A DNA stretch of 64,000 nucleotides from CAJCJE01 sp963818685 (GTDB lineage: Bacteria > Actinomycetota > Actinomycetes > Mycobacteriales > Pseudonocardiaceae), in assembly GCA_963818685.1 (NCBI GenBank), contig CAWFTJ010000002.1, forward strand, positions 472,777 through 536,776. Reading direction: 5' to 3'. This document shows positions 33,694-44,139 of this stretch, in pieces. The notes under the pieces are model-generated. The model was not told the DNA's origin, did not search any database, and was given only the letters and a program-made list of their open reading frames with translations. The position numbers and the translations under genes were made by a program. The stretch's first letter is position 1; every line of letters begins with the position of its first letter.

Positions 33694-34752
33694 ATGATCA
33701 CAAACCCTACGCAACAAAGGGAACTTCGCGGGCACATGCCGCAACGTCCCACCCCCAGGGCAGCGACCACCGGGGAACACCATGCCCAACTCGCCGGACG
33801 GCTCACCATCCGGGACCGGTGGCTGGCTCGGATGCTATACGAGCACAAGGTATTCACCACCGACCAGATCGTCGAACTGTGCTACCCGACCATGCGCGCG
33901 GCCAACCACCGGCTGCTCAACCTGTACCGGTGGCGCGTCGTTGACCGGTTTCAGCCCTTCGTCACCTCGGGGACGGCGCCGATGCACTACGTGCTCGACG
34001 TCGCCGGAGCGATCGCCCTGGCCTACGAGGATGGCCTGGACCCCAAAGACCTCGGCTACCGGCACGACGACGCCATCGGCATCGCCCACTCGCTACGACT
34101 GGCCCATTCCGTCGGCATCAACGGCTTCTTCACCAACCTGGTGGCATCCAGCCGTCAGCCTGACGCTCGTGGCCGGTTGACCGCGTGGTGGTCCGAACTG
34201 CGCTGCGGCCGGCTCTTCGGCGACATGGTCCGCCCCGACGCCTACGGGCGATGGCGCGAGGACGGGAACGAGGTCGAGTTCTTCCTCGAATTCGACTTCG
34301 GCACCGAAGACCTGTCCAAGCTCGCCGGCAAACTGTACGGCTACCACAAGCTCGCCGCCGCAACAGGAATCACCACACCGGTGCTGGTGTGGCTGACCAG
34401 CAACCGGCGGGAGACCACCGCACGACGAGCGCTCGCGGACACGGTGTCGCAACTGGACCGACCCGCGTTGGTACCGGTAGCAACGAGCGCGGCGGACCTC
34501 CTCGGCGACAGCCGCGAGAACGGCCCCGACGTAGCGCGGTGGCTGCCGGTGGCCGGCACGTCAGCACAACGAGCTGGCCGGTTGCGGCTCGCTGAGCTCG
34601 CTCGTTGCTGGCCGCACGTCGCCGCTCCGACATCGACGCAGCCCACCCCGCCTGCTCAGCGACAGCCGGCAGCACGGACGGAACTGGCGGTGCCCAACCC
34701 GCTTCCGCCGTCGTCCCCGACCAGTCGCTTCCGATCTGGAGGTCGACCATGA
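33694..34752 (+). CDS. Replication-relaxation family protein
   Basis: A 352-residue protein of the replication-relaxation family of actinobacterial plasmids and elements. N-terminal winged helix (RDRWLARMLYEHKVFTTDQI, TMRAANHRLLNLYRWRVVDR) and a nuclease-like core (RPDAYGRW, NEVEFFLEFDFGTEDLSKLA, KLYGYHKLA) with conserved acids. Family members are proposed to act in plasmid replication or relaxation and may be the processing enzyme here, since no canonical relaxase is visible. GGGAGGTG precedes ATG 33694; the stop overlaps the next start as ATGA. Confidence 0.8.
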   Translation: MITNPTQQRELRGHMPQRPTPRAATTGEHHAQLAGRLTIRDRWLARMLYEHKVFTTDQIVELCYPTMRAANHRLLNLYRWRVVDRFQPFVTSGTAPMHYVLDVAGAIALAYEDGLDPKDLGYRHDDAIGIAHSLRLAHSVGINGFFTNLVASSRQPDARGRLTAWWSELRCGRLFGDMVRPDAYGRWREDGNEVEFFLEFDFGTEDLSKLAGKLYGYHKLAAATGITTPVLVWLTSNRRETTARRALADTVSQLDRPALVPVATSAADLLGDSRENGPDVARWLPVAGTSAQRAGRLRLAELARCWPHVAAPTSTQPTPPAQRQPAARTELAVPNPLPPSSPTSRFRSGGRP

Positions 34753-35710
34753 AGATTGCCATCGCCGTGATCGCGTTCATCGTCATGATCCCGATCCTGA
34801 TCGGCGGAGTCGGCGAAGCGATCGCCAACGCACTATTCGGCAGCAGCAGCACACAGCCCAGCCAGGACGCGGTCGCCGACATCCCGGCCAACTACCTGGC
34901 CCTCTACCAGCAGGCAGCAACGGTGTGCCCTGGCCTGGACTGGTCCATCCTCGCCGCCATCGGGAAGGTCGAGACCGACCACGGTCGCTCGACGCTGCCC
35001 GGCGTCTCCAGCGGCGAGAACTCAGCCGGAGCGGGCGGCCCGATGCAATTCCTCCAGTCCACTTTCGACAGCGTGGTCGCGCGCCATCCGCTACCATCCG
35101 GTGGCAGCCAACCCGCCATCCCGGTACAACCCGCATGACGCGATCTACGCCGCTGCCTACTATCTCTGTGATTCCGGTGCACCCCGAGACATCCGGAAGG
35201 CGATCTTCGCGTACAACCATGCCGACTGGTACGTCAACGAAGTGCTCGCGCAGGCAGCCAGATATGCGACAGGCGGTAGTTGGCACCGGAGACTGCAACA
35301 ACATCCAGGCACCGACAGCCGCGGCGACGATGGCGATTAACTATGCCTGTGGACAAGTGGGACTGCCGTACGAATGGGGAGGCAACGGACCCGCCGACGG
35401 CGACAAGGGCTTCGACTGCTCGGGCCTGACCATGGCAGCCTACAACGCTGCGGGAATAACTTCCTCCCACGCACCGCGCAGACGCAATACGACGCGGGCC
35501 CGTTGGTACCTGCGTGGTCAACCGTTGCTACCGGGCGACTTGGTGTTCTACGGCACCCCCAGCAAGGTCCACCACGTGGGGTTGTACATCGGCGGGGGCA
35601 AGATGATCCAGGCGCCAGAAACAGGCCAGCTCATCCAAAACAGCTCGTACCGCTGGAGCGGAGACGACTACCTCGCGGCCAGCCGGCCATCCGCTGACCA
35701 CCGGATGTAG
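34749..35710 (+). pseudogene. Lytic transglycosylase plus NlpC/P60 hydrolase, several frameshifts
   Basis: Conjugation-type cell-wall hydrolase. N-terminal TM (about 3-22), then a transglycosylase-like domain (DWSILAAIGKVETDHGRSTL, PMQFLQSTFDSVVARH), then an NlpC/P60 domain with nucleophile in GFDCSGLTMAAYN and the His in KVHHVGLYIGG. The parts lie in different frames: breaks near 35105, 35280, 35462 and 35515 are needed to read one protein of about 320 residues. Two of these restore the frame around FLPRTAQTQYDAGPLVP. Such enzymes open peptidoglycan for the conjugation channel (VirB1 role). Confidence 0.75.
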
Positions 35711-35894
35711 TTTCCGCGCACATCTGACCAATTCACGCAAACATGACGGCTAAGTGATCGCCTGATCATCTGATGCGAGCAGCTCTTTGAGCACCGTCGC
35801 TCTCACTCCGAGCGCAACCGCACGCACATGCCTATGAGCGGACGTCGGCGATGGTCGTAGGGATTCGCGTACAGCCTGTCAAGCGAGCGAAGAA

Positions 35895-36000
35895 CTAGTC
35901 GTTCAAGGACGTCAAGGTCGTACGGACGACTTCCGTCGTTGGATGCTCGTGGCCAAGCACCCGCTCGCACTCAGCGAGGGTCGCCGCATACAGCGATCCC
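35895..36000 (-). pseudogene. C-terminal fragment of a TPR protein
   Basis: The last 34 residues before the stop, LYAATLAECERVLGHEHPTT and VVRTTLTSLND, are the end of a kinesin-light-chain-type TPR repeat as found in actinobacterial TPR/NTPase proteins. Upstream coding sequence is lost, so it is a remnant. It adjoins the STAND-WD40 gene. The rest of 35711-36108 has no recognised gene. Confidence 0.5.
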
Positions 36001-36108
36001 CCATCACAGCGACCGCGAAGACGCCGTTGCCCACTGCCAGCATCGAGAAGCCGTTGAGCAAGACGATGAGCGCGTCGCACACCCCGTACCTGTAGTGGCG
36101 TCCCGTCA

Positions 36109-39100
36109 TCAGGCATCCGCGACGAAGCGAACGAGGGTCACCTCACCCTGATCGGTGCCGACGAGGACCCTGTGGTCGTCGATTGCGAGGCGGAGAAACC
36201 TGCCGTGAAGGGTGAGACGGCCGATTTCCCGCTCGTCGACGAGGTCGTGCACCACCAAGGTCCCGTCGGCCGATCCTGTGGCGAGGTAGCGGCCGTCCCT
36301 GGTGATCGCGACGGAGCCTTCGCACGAGATCTCGTACGGGTGTTCCACTGAGCGTAGCCAGAGCCTGTTCACCCTCTCCCCGGCCGCAGCCGACCACTTG
36401 TCAACAGAGACCAAGCACGCGCGATAGAGGCCGGAGATCTGTGACACGGTCACAATGTTCTGCCCATCCTGGGTGAACCTGGCTGCCGGGATGAAGCAGC
36501 CATCCCTGCTGAACTCACGAACCAGGTGCAGGGTGTCCAGATTCCAGGTTCGGAGAACGCCGTCACTGGTGCCGGTGACGGCGAAGCGCCCGTCAACCGA
36601 GACATCGATGGTCAGGATTGCCGATTCGTCGCCGACGTAGAGCTTAATCGGCCGATCTGAAGGGTACGGTTCGTCGAATCCCATCGGGGAAGCTCTGTCT
36701 CACGTGCTCCGTCGCGAGACCTCCACAGTTCGTCGACCGGGATGCCCTCTACCGTCAGCTTGCGCACGACGAGTTGCAGTTCCGGGTCGAAGATGTCGAT
36801 GTCGCCGTTTGCGTTACCCACCATGCAGTGTCGGCCGTCGTCTGTGATGGCGGCTGATTCCGCGTACGGCAGCCCGTTCACGGTGAACTCAGACCGGCCA
36901 GTTCGCGAGTCCCGCAACTTCATAGAGCCGTCGCTCCCGATGGACAGTGCTCGGTGCCCGCGCAGGGCCACAGCCTGAACGGCTGCGCTGTGGCCGCGGG
37001 GGGAGGTCTGGCGAGTCCGAGGTGGTGACGAGAGGACATATGGCGCGCCGACGACTCGGCCCACGATGACCTTGCTGCCGTCGGCAGTGATGGCCAGCGC
37101 ATCGACACGACCGTCGAAGTGCACGCCGATGATCTCCCGGCGCCGCAGGTCCCAGACGGCGATGAATTGTCGTTGCCGTCCGTGTTGAAAGCACCAGGCG
37201 GCGGCGAAGCGACCGTCAGGCGTTGTGGCGGCGATCGGTCCGCTTTCGTAGTCTCTTCGCATGGCGTTGCGGTCGATGTAGAAGGGCAAGATCGGCTGAG
37301 GTTTCTGCTGGACGGGTAGTGCTTCCTCGCTTGTCGTGGAAAGTTCCCCACCGGTGGTGAGGTTCCATCCGACGACCCCGCCGTCTTCTCGCTGGACGAG
37401 CACTTTCTGGTCGTCCTTGCTGAAGCAGATGTCCGAGATGCGCCCGCCAAAGGAGAAACTGCGAACTGACCACCCGGTCTCGACCTCATACACGTGAACG
37501 CGGCCGTTGGATCGGCCGCACACGAACGCGACAAGGTGACTGTCCGACGACAAGGCCATGGCCTGGCACCCGTCTTCGGTATCGGCGAAGGTGTGCGACA
37601 ACAGCAAGGTGCCCTCGCTGCGCGCGCTCCACTCGACGCGCAAAGCGGGTCTGCCTTCGCCAGTACCAGGGGCGATGAGGTCGGGAACGCCGGAATAGGC
37701 GCAGTCGTACAAGATCTGCTGCAGTGCCAGGGCCGGCCGCTGGACTGGATTCCACTGACGCAAGTTGTGGGTCTGTCGGGTCAGCACCCCGTAGATCGTG
37801 TCGAGGACTTCGTTGCCGCTGATGGCCCGACGAAGTGCGGCGATCTCTGCTACCAGGGAATCGACGCCGGTCGCCGCCAGCCGCGCGTACAGATAAGCGG
37901 GGTCGGTGAGAGTCTCCTCGATCGCACTGACCGCCGCGGCCGTTTCCTCGCCCTCTGCGAGCCGGTAGTAGTCGGCCAGGTAACCGAGTAGGTGCGCGAC
38001 GGCGTGCGTGTCCGAGACCGCACGGCGCAGAACCTGGACGATCCGACGGGTCGCTTCCAGGGGGTGGATGCAGTGCTGCGGCGCCGTGCGCAGGTATTCG
38101 CGCAACGCTTCGTGATGAGGCACGAAGGGGCCGTCGAACTCTCCCAGCAGATAGGGGAAGCAGCGCTCCAGGGCCTCGTCGACGGCCGACGGCGCCAACC
38201 CGGAGATTGTGGCGAGCAGCTCACGGCTGAAGCCATCGCCTCTGCTCTGCACTAGCAGCGCGAGAGTTGGCCGGACCGAGCGGTGCCACAGGTCGATGTC
38301 GGCGGCTACCCGGCGAGAGATGAACTCCTGGTACAGCTGAGCCAAGCCGGTCGGCAGCACGAGTGCGTCGCTCGTCGGCGTGACGAGATGCTGGCTGACA
38401 GCGTGCACGGCGTACAGGAAGTTGCCGTCCGCGGCGCCTGTGATCCGGGTGGCCAAGGACGCCGCTTCCGCGACACCCGCGTCCTGCAGTCGGCGCAGGA
38501 CATAAGTGTGCACGTCGTCGGCGCCGGTAGACCGGATGTCCCGGAGAGCCAGGTGGCCGGACGAGAACCGCCTTGCGGTGGTGCCGTTCTGGGTCGTCAG
38601 CAGCACGCGCAGTTGGGGAATCGGGTCATCCTGGATAGTGGCCAGCAACCATGCCAGGGAATTCGTTGGCTCATCCTGTTCATCGCTCTCGTTGAGAGCG
38701 TCCACCAGGATCGTCACGTCGCGGCCGAGTTTGGCGAGAGGCTTCCGGAAGAAGTCGTGCAACAGCTTGCGCGGGCTAGAGACGGGGAGCACCAGGTTCC
38801 CGATGCCGGTGACAGTGGACCCCGTCGTGTCACCGCCGAAGGTCTGCGTGATCGTGATTGTGGCGTTGCCCTCCGACCGGGCGATCTCTTCGGCGTAGCC
38901 GGGCACGCTCTGACAGAGCTGGGTCGCGAGTCGTTCGAGCACGGCGCGGGGGTCGAGGGACTCGTACCGTCGCGCTTGGCAGAAGTGCCAGGCATCGAGC
39001 CAGCCCGGCGCGAAGCCGCTGGTCGGTGGCGCCGTGCCGCAAGAGATCTGAACGAGTTGGACCGCGATCGACGTCTTGCCGAACCCAGGGGCAGCCACAA

Positions 39101-39227
39101 GCACTACGAATGGGGCGCCTACGGCGACCCGGTCTGCGATCCGGTCGAAAACAGCCGCAGACTGAACGAACCCGCTCGACTGCGCGACCAGTTCGGCTGG
39201 GATGTTCAGACCGAGTGGCATTGTCAC
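36109..39227 (-). pseudogene. STAND NTPase with WD40 repeats, frameshift near the 3' end
   Basis: GTG 39227 overlaps the upstream stop (GTGA). Residues 40-55 hold Walker A (AAPGFGKTS) and 171-180 the Walker B-like VTILVDALNE, a NACHT-type NTPase, followed by helical repeats to about 520 and a beta-propeller of WD40 repeats. The first frame stops at 36612; the last three repeats (LTIDVSVDGRFAVTGTSDGV, AITRDGRYLATGSADGTLVV) continue in another frame to 36109, so one indel lies near 36640-36690. Joined length about 1040 residues. Family members are sensors in signalling and antiphage defence. Confidence 0.75.
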
Positions 39228-39592
39228 GACCGATTGCCCTCGCTGAGTCCAATGATCTGACAGTTGTCCACGTTCCTGAAACGCTGCTGTACTTCCGCGT
39301 CACCACCTGGCAGGGCGCGGCTGATGCCGGTGACGTCGCTGTCCTGGACGTCGTCGAACTCCTGGTCCACAGTCGACCTCTGCTGAGGCTGCGGCTCAGC
39401 GTTGGGAGTAGTGCGGACGACCTCGACGACGATCTGGCACGCGATCAACACCACAATCCCGACGCCGACCGGCCACTTCCAACCTTCGGTCCACACGTTG
39501 ACGAGTACCGACACCCCGGCGGCGAGCACAAAGGCGATAGTGGTCAGGAGTATGTGTGAACGATTTTGAAGCCAGGTGCGCAATGCTGTCAT
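39224..39592 (-). CDS. Two-TM membrane protein paired with STAND-WD40
   Basis: A 122-residue protein with two adjacent membrane helices (about 14-32, 41-60) and a polar tail ending FRNVDNCQIIGLSEGNRS. The tail motif has a hydrophobic Q-I-I-G core like amyloid-type signalling motifs, and the STAND partner contains a similar STVTGIGN stretch; whether these interact is speculation. Its stop overlaps the STAND start, so the two are made together. A membrane-permeabilising effector or a membrane tether are the likeliest roles. Confidence 0.6.
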   Translation of the reverse strand: MTALRTWLQNRSHILLTTIAFVLAAGVSVLVNVWTEGWKWPVGVGIVVLIACQIVVEVVRTTPNAEPQPQQRSTVDQEFDDVQDSDVTGISRALPGGDAEVQQRFRNVDNCQIIGLSEGNRS

Positions 39593-39780
39593 CCCCCTGG
39601 ATGTGTGTTACCCGGCCAACAGGCCACTGTCCTGTAGCTAGGCAGAATACATAGAGGCGAAACTGAGATTGTCTATCCTCGCCGCCGCACGGGAATTCTC
39701 GCGGACTCTGAATAGATTGCGCCGGCAGGGGCCGTTGAAGTTCCAGTGGCGGCTTGCTCCGCCTAGTTGGGCAGCGGCTC

Positions 39781-40410
39781 TTACTCGTTCAGCGGGTTAG
39801 GGGGCTTGGTCAGGTACATCTTGACGAGCACGGCCGGCATCGGGACGCGTTCGTACGGCGCGAGGGCCTCGGCGATGGTCTGGGCCAGCTCGTCGATGGT
39901 CCGCACCACGTACTTGGGCGGCGTGATCCAGATCCGTGGCACGGCATCGCGGTCGTCGCTGTTGTGGTACAGCTGTGCGTAGTAGTGGCCGAGACCGTCC
40001 TCGTAGCCCCAGGTGCTGAAGCGGTCCCAGCCCGGCACCGAGAAGGCGTTCAGTCCGCCAACGTTGCCCTCGGCAACGACCGGGGGCAGGGTAGTTGAGC
40101 GCTTGCGGTCGGTGTATGAAGGCCCGTAGACGATCTCCCACACCCCGTCGTCATGTTCCAGGACATCCATCCGCACATGCTGCTTCAGGCTCCGCAACTG
40201 GGCGCGGAACCCTTCCGGGTCGAGGCCGATCTGGGCGGCCAGTACGGGGATGCCGGCGGGGGCGACTTCGAGGCCCATGACCTCGGGCACATCCGCACCC
40301 CACAGGTCACTCATGATCTTGGTGCGCTCGGCTAGCAGCAGGAACACCTGCTCGGCACGCTGGTCGGTAATACCCAGGCGCTGCACGTAGGTAATGGCCT
40401 GCTTGCTCAT
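39781..40410 (-). CDS. Hypothetical protein
   Basis: A 209-residue soluble protein, N-terminus MSKQAITYVQRLGITDQRAE with mixed helices, then a beta-rich domain (DDGVWEIVYGPSYTDRKRST) and a C-terminal helical part. No domain or motif recognised. It stands alone, about 190 nt from the two-TM gene, with a 300-nt gap on its other side (40411-40704) in which I see no gene. Confidence 0.6.
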   Translation of the reverse strand: MSKQAITYVQRLGITDQRAEQVFLLLAERTKIMSDLWGADVPEVMGLEVAPAGIPVLAAQIGLDPEGFRAQLRSLKQHVRMDVLEHDDGVWEIVYGPSYTDRKRSTTLPPVVAEGNVGGLNAFSVPGWDRFSTWGYEDGLGHYYAQLYHNSDDRDAVPRIWITPPKYVVRTIDELAQTIAEALAPYERVPMPAVLVKMYLTKPPNPLNE

Positions 40411-40704
40411 CCGGGTTCCCCAGGTCTTCGTACGGCTACGAATGGTGTCCAGCGATCACGCTACCGGTATGGACCGCGGATCGCCGCAGACTCGTCCGAG
40501 TCCACCGGCTGCGGTGGGCGACAGGGACGGCCGGGGAGGGCAGGAACGGCTGGCCGCTGCAACAGGTGATCAACTACTGCGGACATCAGCTGCTCACCGA
40601 GCGGTCACGTCGCGTGGAAACACCACTTCACGCCGCCAAGATTGCTCAGCTTCGCGCGAAAGCTACACCGGACGTGATGCCTTGGGCACCGCCGCGTGGA
40701 CAAA

Positions 40705-41001
40705 CTACGAGTCGTCCTCGGCGGTGCCCTCGTCGTCGGCGCCCCCTTCAAGGAGCTTGTACACGTTGCCGCGTGGCATGCCGACCTCTTTCGAGATCCG
40801 CAGACGAGGAACCTTGGCGGCGTCAGCCGCCAAGACGGCGGCTTTGCGCTTCTTCCGTGCCTCCCGTCGCTCGGCGATGAGGCTGTCTGCCTTCTGTTCG
40901 AGTTCGGCCTGCTGTTGGCGGACCGCGTCCAGTTCCTTCTTGATCCGGTCAAGGTCGGCCCGGCAGGCGCGAAGCTGGAGGACTTCGTCGGAATCGGTCA
41001 T
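40705..41001 (-). CDS. Coiled-coil protein with C-terminal HTH
   Basis: Ninety-eight residues: a charged coiled coil at about 8-60 (CRADLDRIKKELDAVRQQQA) and a short HTH at about 67-86 (VPRLRISKEVGMPRGNVYKL), then an acidic tail. ATG 41001 (MTDSDEVLQL) has GAGG upstream; a longer reading to 41055 is less likely. Likely a small DNA-binding protein of the element. Confidence 0.65.
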   Translation of the reverse strand: MTDSDEVLQLRACRADLDRIKKELDAVRQQQAELEQKADSLIAERREARKKRKAAVLAADAAKVPRLRISKEVGMPRGNVYKLLEGGADDEGTAEDDS

Positions 41002-41173
41002 CTGGGCACCTCGTCTCGGAGGGCGCCAATCCCCACCGAGGACCGTCGGCGCCACGTTACCTAGGGATGTATATCACGCATGTCTAACACGCTCCTTCGA
41101 AGGACACTCTCAGGTGGGTAGGCGCCGCTCCCGCGCCCACCCACCTACCGCTTTTCGCTGCGGAGCTGACAAC

Positions 41174-41947
41174 CTACGGAGCTATGTCGCCCAGCCAGGC
41201 GTGTCGGCCGACTTCGCCGAGCTCTGCCTTCCGCTCCCGCCAGTCCGGCATCCACAGGGTGACCTGACGCTGCCAAGCGCGACCGTGGGGCTGCCCGGCA
41301 GGTCGAGTAGCGTGGGCCTGCTCATGGACCAGCACGTACTCGGCGAGATGCACCGGAAGCCCGAACACCGCCCAGTGCAGCGTCGTCGTGTGCTGCGGGG
41401 GCCCGGTGTAGGTGCCCCAGCGTTGCCGACCGAGGTCCCGCACGACGTAGTTCAAGCCCGCGATGCCGCCGGCCAGTTCGTACTGCCGACCTTCCTGACG
41501 CAGCCACCCCAGCCCGACCTGCCGATACACCTCGATGATGGCTCGTCGGACCTGCTGCGGTCGCTGTCTGCGGACGTACAGCAGCCCGTCGTCCGTGGCC
41601 GCCGGCAACTGCCCGACTGCGGCGGGTGTCGTGTCGAGGAGGCAGAGCCGGTGGCGCTGGCCGAGCAGGGTGAACTCCTCGCCGTCCACCAACTGCTTCA
41701 CCGCATGGTCGGGAGCCAGCCGCGTCGCGGTGTCGACCTGGGCGGCGAGCCAGCGGCGGCGGCTGCCGACGAACCGCGCGAGCTCGTCCGGATCAGTCAT
41801 TGGTGGGACCAGGATGCCCACCTCGCCACCAGGCTTGACCTCCAGCGCAGCACAGCGTCGCCGTGGTCGAATCGCTACCTCGACCCGCCACTCGGCAGGC
41901 AGGTCGAGGGCCGCCAGCGCGTCGAAATACCGGTCCGGGCTGGTCAT
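41174..41947 (-). CDS. YgjP-like zinc metallopeptidase (DUF45)
   Basis: A 257-residue protein with the HExxH zinc motif in LVHEQAHATR and the preceding LHWAVFGLPVHLAEYVL typical of the YgjP/DUF45 (M48-related) family; the third ligand is probably in QPHGRAWQ. The N-terminal 130 residues match the beta-rich DUF45 start (VAIRPRRRCAALEVKPGGEV). ATG 41947 overlaps the DprA-remnant stop as ATGA; the longer in-frame reading to 42175 is an arginine-rich shadow. Family members are often linked to restriction or DNA-uptake loci. Confidence 0.8.
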   Translation of the reverse strand: MTSPDRYFDALAALDLPAEWRVEVAIRPRRRCAALEVKPGGEVGILVPPMTDPDELARFVGSRRRWLAAQVDTATRLAPDHAVKQLVDGEEFTLLGQRHRLCLLDTTPAAVGQLPAATDDGLLYVRRQRPQQVRRAIIEVYRQVGLGWLRQEGRQYELAGGIAGLNYVVRDLGRQRWGTYTGPPQHTTTLHWAVFGLPVHLAEYVLVHEQAHATRPAGQPHGRAWQRQVTLWMPDWRERKAELGEVGRHAWLGDIAP

Positions 41948-42557
41948 CGCAGCTTCTCCTGGTAGTTGATGTCGGAGACGGCGCTGATGGCGGTCGCGAG
42001 GCCGGCACGCAGCAGGTCGTTGACGCCCGCCGACCGGGTGACGTCCTCGGCGTCCGGCACCCCGTAGACCCGCCGGCCCAAGTCGCCGGCCGCGCGGGCC
42101 GCGGCGATCACGCCGCCATGACGGACCGCTTCGACGATGACCGTCGCCGAGGTGAGCGCCGCGAGTAGCCGGCAACGGGTATAGCGGCGGACCCGCGGGC
42201 GCCGGTGATCGTGACCGCCGGGCTGGTCAGCTCGGCCAGAGAGCCGGTACCGCGGGTCCACAACGCCAGCGGTACGCCGTGGCCTCCCAGGGGCCCCAGC
42301 CGCCCGAGCGGCCAGTCGTCATCTTCCGGCGTCAGCAGATGCGCGGCGCCGGTGTCGAGGGCGCGTAGGTCGTCATCGATTCGGGCGTCCGGTCGGACGA
42401 CCTCGCCGAGGACAGCGGCCGGCGCCGTGCCGTTGCGGATACGGGCAACGGCGTCGACCGGTCCGTGCACGGCCGCGTAGGCATACGTCGCGGGTACGGG
42501 CGGTTCGGTTGCCCGGAGCAGGAACAGACGGGCGGCCAGGACATCGAGCGAAGGCAT
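41944..42557 (-). pseudogene. dprA: DprA-like protein with internal deletion
   Basis: The N-terminal frame (MPSLDVLAARLFLLRATEPP through AVTITGARGSAA) is the start of a DprA/Smf protein; the C-terminal frame (RLLAALTSATVIVEAVRHGG, LGRRVYGVPDAEDVTRSAGV) is the end of its Rossmann domain. The middle 80-100 residues with the nucleotide-binding GID motif are missing and the two parts are out of frame near 42175-42200. AAGGAG precedes ATG 42557. DprA loads RecA on incoming single-stranded DNA; this copy should be inactive. Confidence 0.65.
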
Positions 42558-42704
42558 GGTCAACTCCTTGATCAACTAGTGGATGTGTCAGCGAGACCGA
42601 CGGGCCGGGTGGTCGTCAGGCCGGAACTGGTGGATGACTCGCGGATCGACTGGACGGCCGACTCCGGGGAACGGCCTGCCCCGGAACGAATCTGATGAGC
42701 TGCT

Positions 42705-44048
42705 TCAGGCTGCGGCGTGCCGCTGGCCGGTGGCGATGAGGGCTTGTTGGACGATGGTCACCGCGGTGTTGGTGCGCGATTCCAGTCGGGCCAGCGGGGC
42801 CTCGACGTGGCTGGCCCAGGCTTCCTCGAAGCTGTCGGGCGCCTTGTCCACGGCCTGTGCCGGGGCCGCGACGTAGAACTCTTCCAGGTCCGGATAGCCC
42901 ACGTCGCTGCGTCGGCGCAGCCAGAGCCGCCGGTAGGGGTCCAGGTCGCCGTCGCGGACGGGTGCTCCGGCGATCTGCTCGTTGCGGGTGAGCGGGACGT
43001 CGAGCAGCCTGGCGACTTCGGCGAGTGCGGTGTGGACGGTGCGGTGCCCACCCAACAACATGCGGTCCACCGAGCGGGCCGCGGTGGCGCGACCGTAGTA
43101 GAGACCCCGGACGCGGTAGATCGCCCACGGCATCGCCTTCATCCGCTTGACGGCCAGTGAGATCGGCTCGGTCACCCGGTCGCGCTGAAGTCGCGTGATC
43201 AGTGACTTGCCGGGCCCGAACAACCCGGAACGCGGGTTGAGCGCCAGACAGACGTACTCGTCGATGACGTGTTCGGTAGCCTCGACCGGCAGGGCGGCGA
43301 ACCGGGCGAGCTGCTCTGGCCAACCGGGTTTGTTGCCAGCGTAGGGACAGTGTCGGCAGCAACTTTTTGGCCATACGACGCCGAGTTTGCGGTATAGGTA
43401 GTCGATGCAGTCCTGTCGGGTCCAGCCCCAGTCGTGGACCGGGTAGGTCGGGATGCGTTGTCCACCCATCGAATAGGCGGAGTCACGCGTGATCCTGGTG
43501 TACTCGTTGACATTGAAGCCGATCGCGTGGATATACGGTTGGTCGCCGAACTCGTTGGCGCGCCACATGTCTTGCGGTGCGCCCTTGGCCTTCTGGCTGC
43601 ACTTCCGTACGCCACCGAGCTGCGGCATGGTCCCCGTGACACGGTTCTCGCGGGAGAGTTTGTACACGCCGTCCAAGTGCAGGCGGTAGGGCTGCCGGGT
43701 GTCCTGGAGTACCGCGACACCGTCCTTCTTGGTCGGCCCCCGGCGGGCGACCTCGACCAGTCGGATGTTGTGTTTCCGAAGCAGGGGAAGCATAAAGTGC
43801 CGGACGAGCCTCCCGGTGGTGCTCCACTCGTCTCCGGTTTGGGCGATGACTACGATCAGGTTCGAGAAGTCAGGCGCGATCGTGTCGGGTCGGGCCGCTG
43901 GATTGCTGAGCATGCGGAAGATCGCTGCCGTGGACTCTGCTCCCATGCCGTACGACCAGACGTAGGGCATGAGGGCAGAGCCCTCAACTGAGCTGGATGT
44001 TGGCCTTGCGTCGACATGATCGGAGGCGCGTCGGGCACTCCTTCCCAT
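42705..44048 (-). CDS. PP-loop (PAPS-reductase-like) protein
   Basis: A 447-residue protein. VWSYGMGAESTAAIFRML (about 30-47) is a PP-loop, VIAQTGDEW the second conserved block, and a CCRHCPYAGNK motif near the middle supplies a likely metal-binding cluster, as in DndC/PAPS-reductase-like ATP pyrophosphatases. GGAGGACACC before ATG 44048 decides the start; 43970 would also keep the PP-loop. Accessory PP-loop proteins of this type occur on actinomycete plasmids; substrate unknown. Confidence 0.75.
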   Translation of the reverse strand: MGRSARRASDHVDARPTSSSVEGSALMPYVWSYGMGAESTAAIFRMLSNPAARPDTIAPDFSNLIVVIAQTGDEWSTTGRLVRHFMLPLLRKHNIRLVEVARRGPTKKDGVAVLQDTRQPYRLHLDGVYKLSRENRVTGTMPQLGGVRKCSQKAKGAPQDMWRANEFGDQPYIHAIGFNVNEYTRITRDSAYSMGGQRIPTYPVHDWGWTRQDCIDYLYRKLGVVWPKSCCRHCPYAGNKPGWPEQLARFAALPVEATEHVIDEYVCLALNPRSGLFGPGKSLITRLQRDRVTEPISLAVKRMKAMPWAIYRVRGLYYGRATAARSVDRMLLGGHRTVHTALAEVARLLDVPLTRNEQIAGAPVRDGDLDPYRRLWLRRRSDVGYPDLEEFYVAAPAQAVDKAPDSFEEAWASHVEAPLARLESRTNTAVTIVQQALIATGQRHAAA

Positions 44049-44139
44049 GGTGTCCTCCGGGTGCGGTTGTGGTGATCGGGCGGGTTCAGGTGAATGGGGT
44101 CGATGGTGGTTGACCACCGGGGCGAGATCGGCAATTTCT

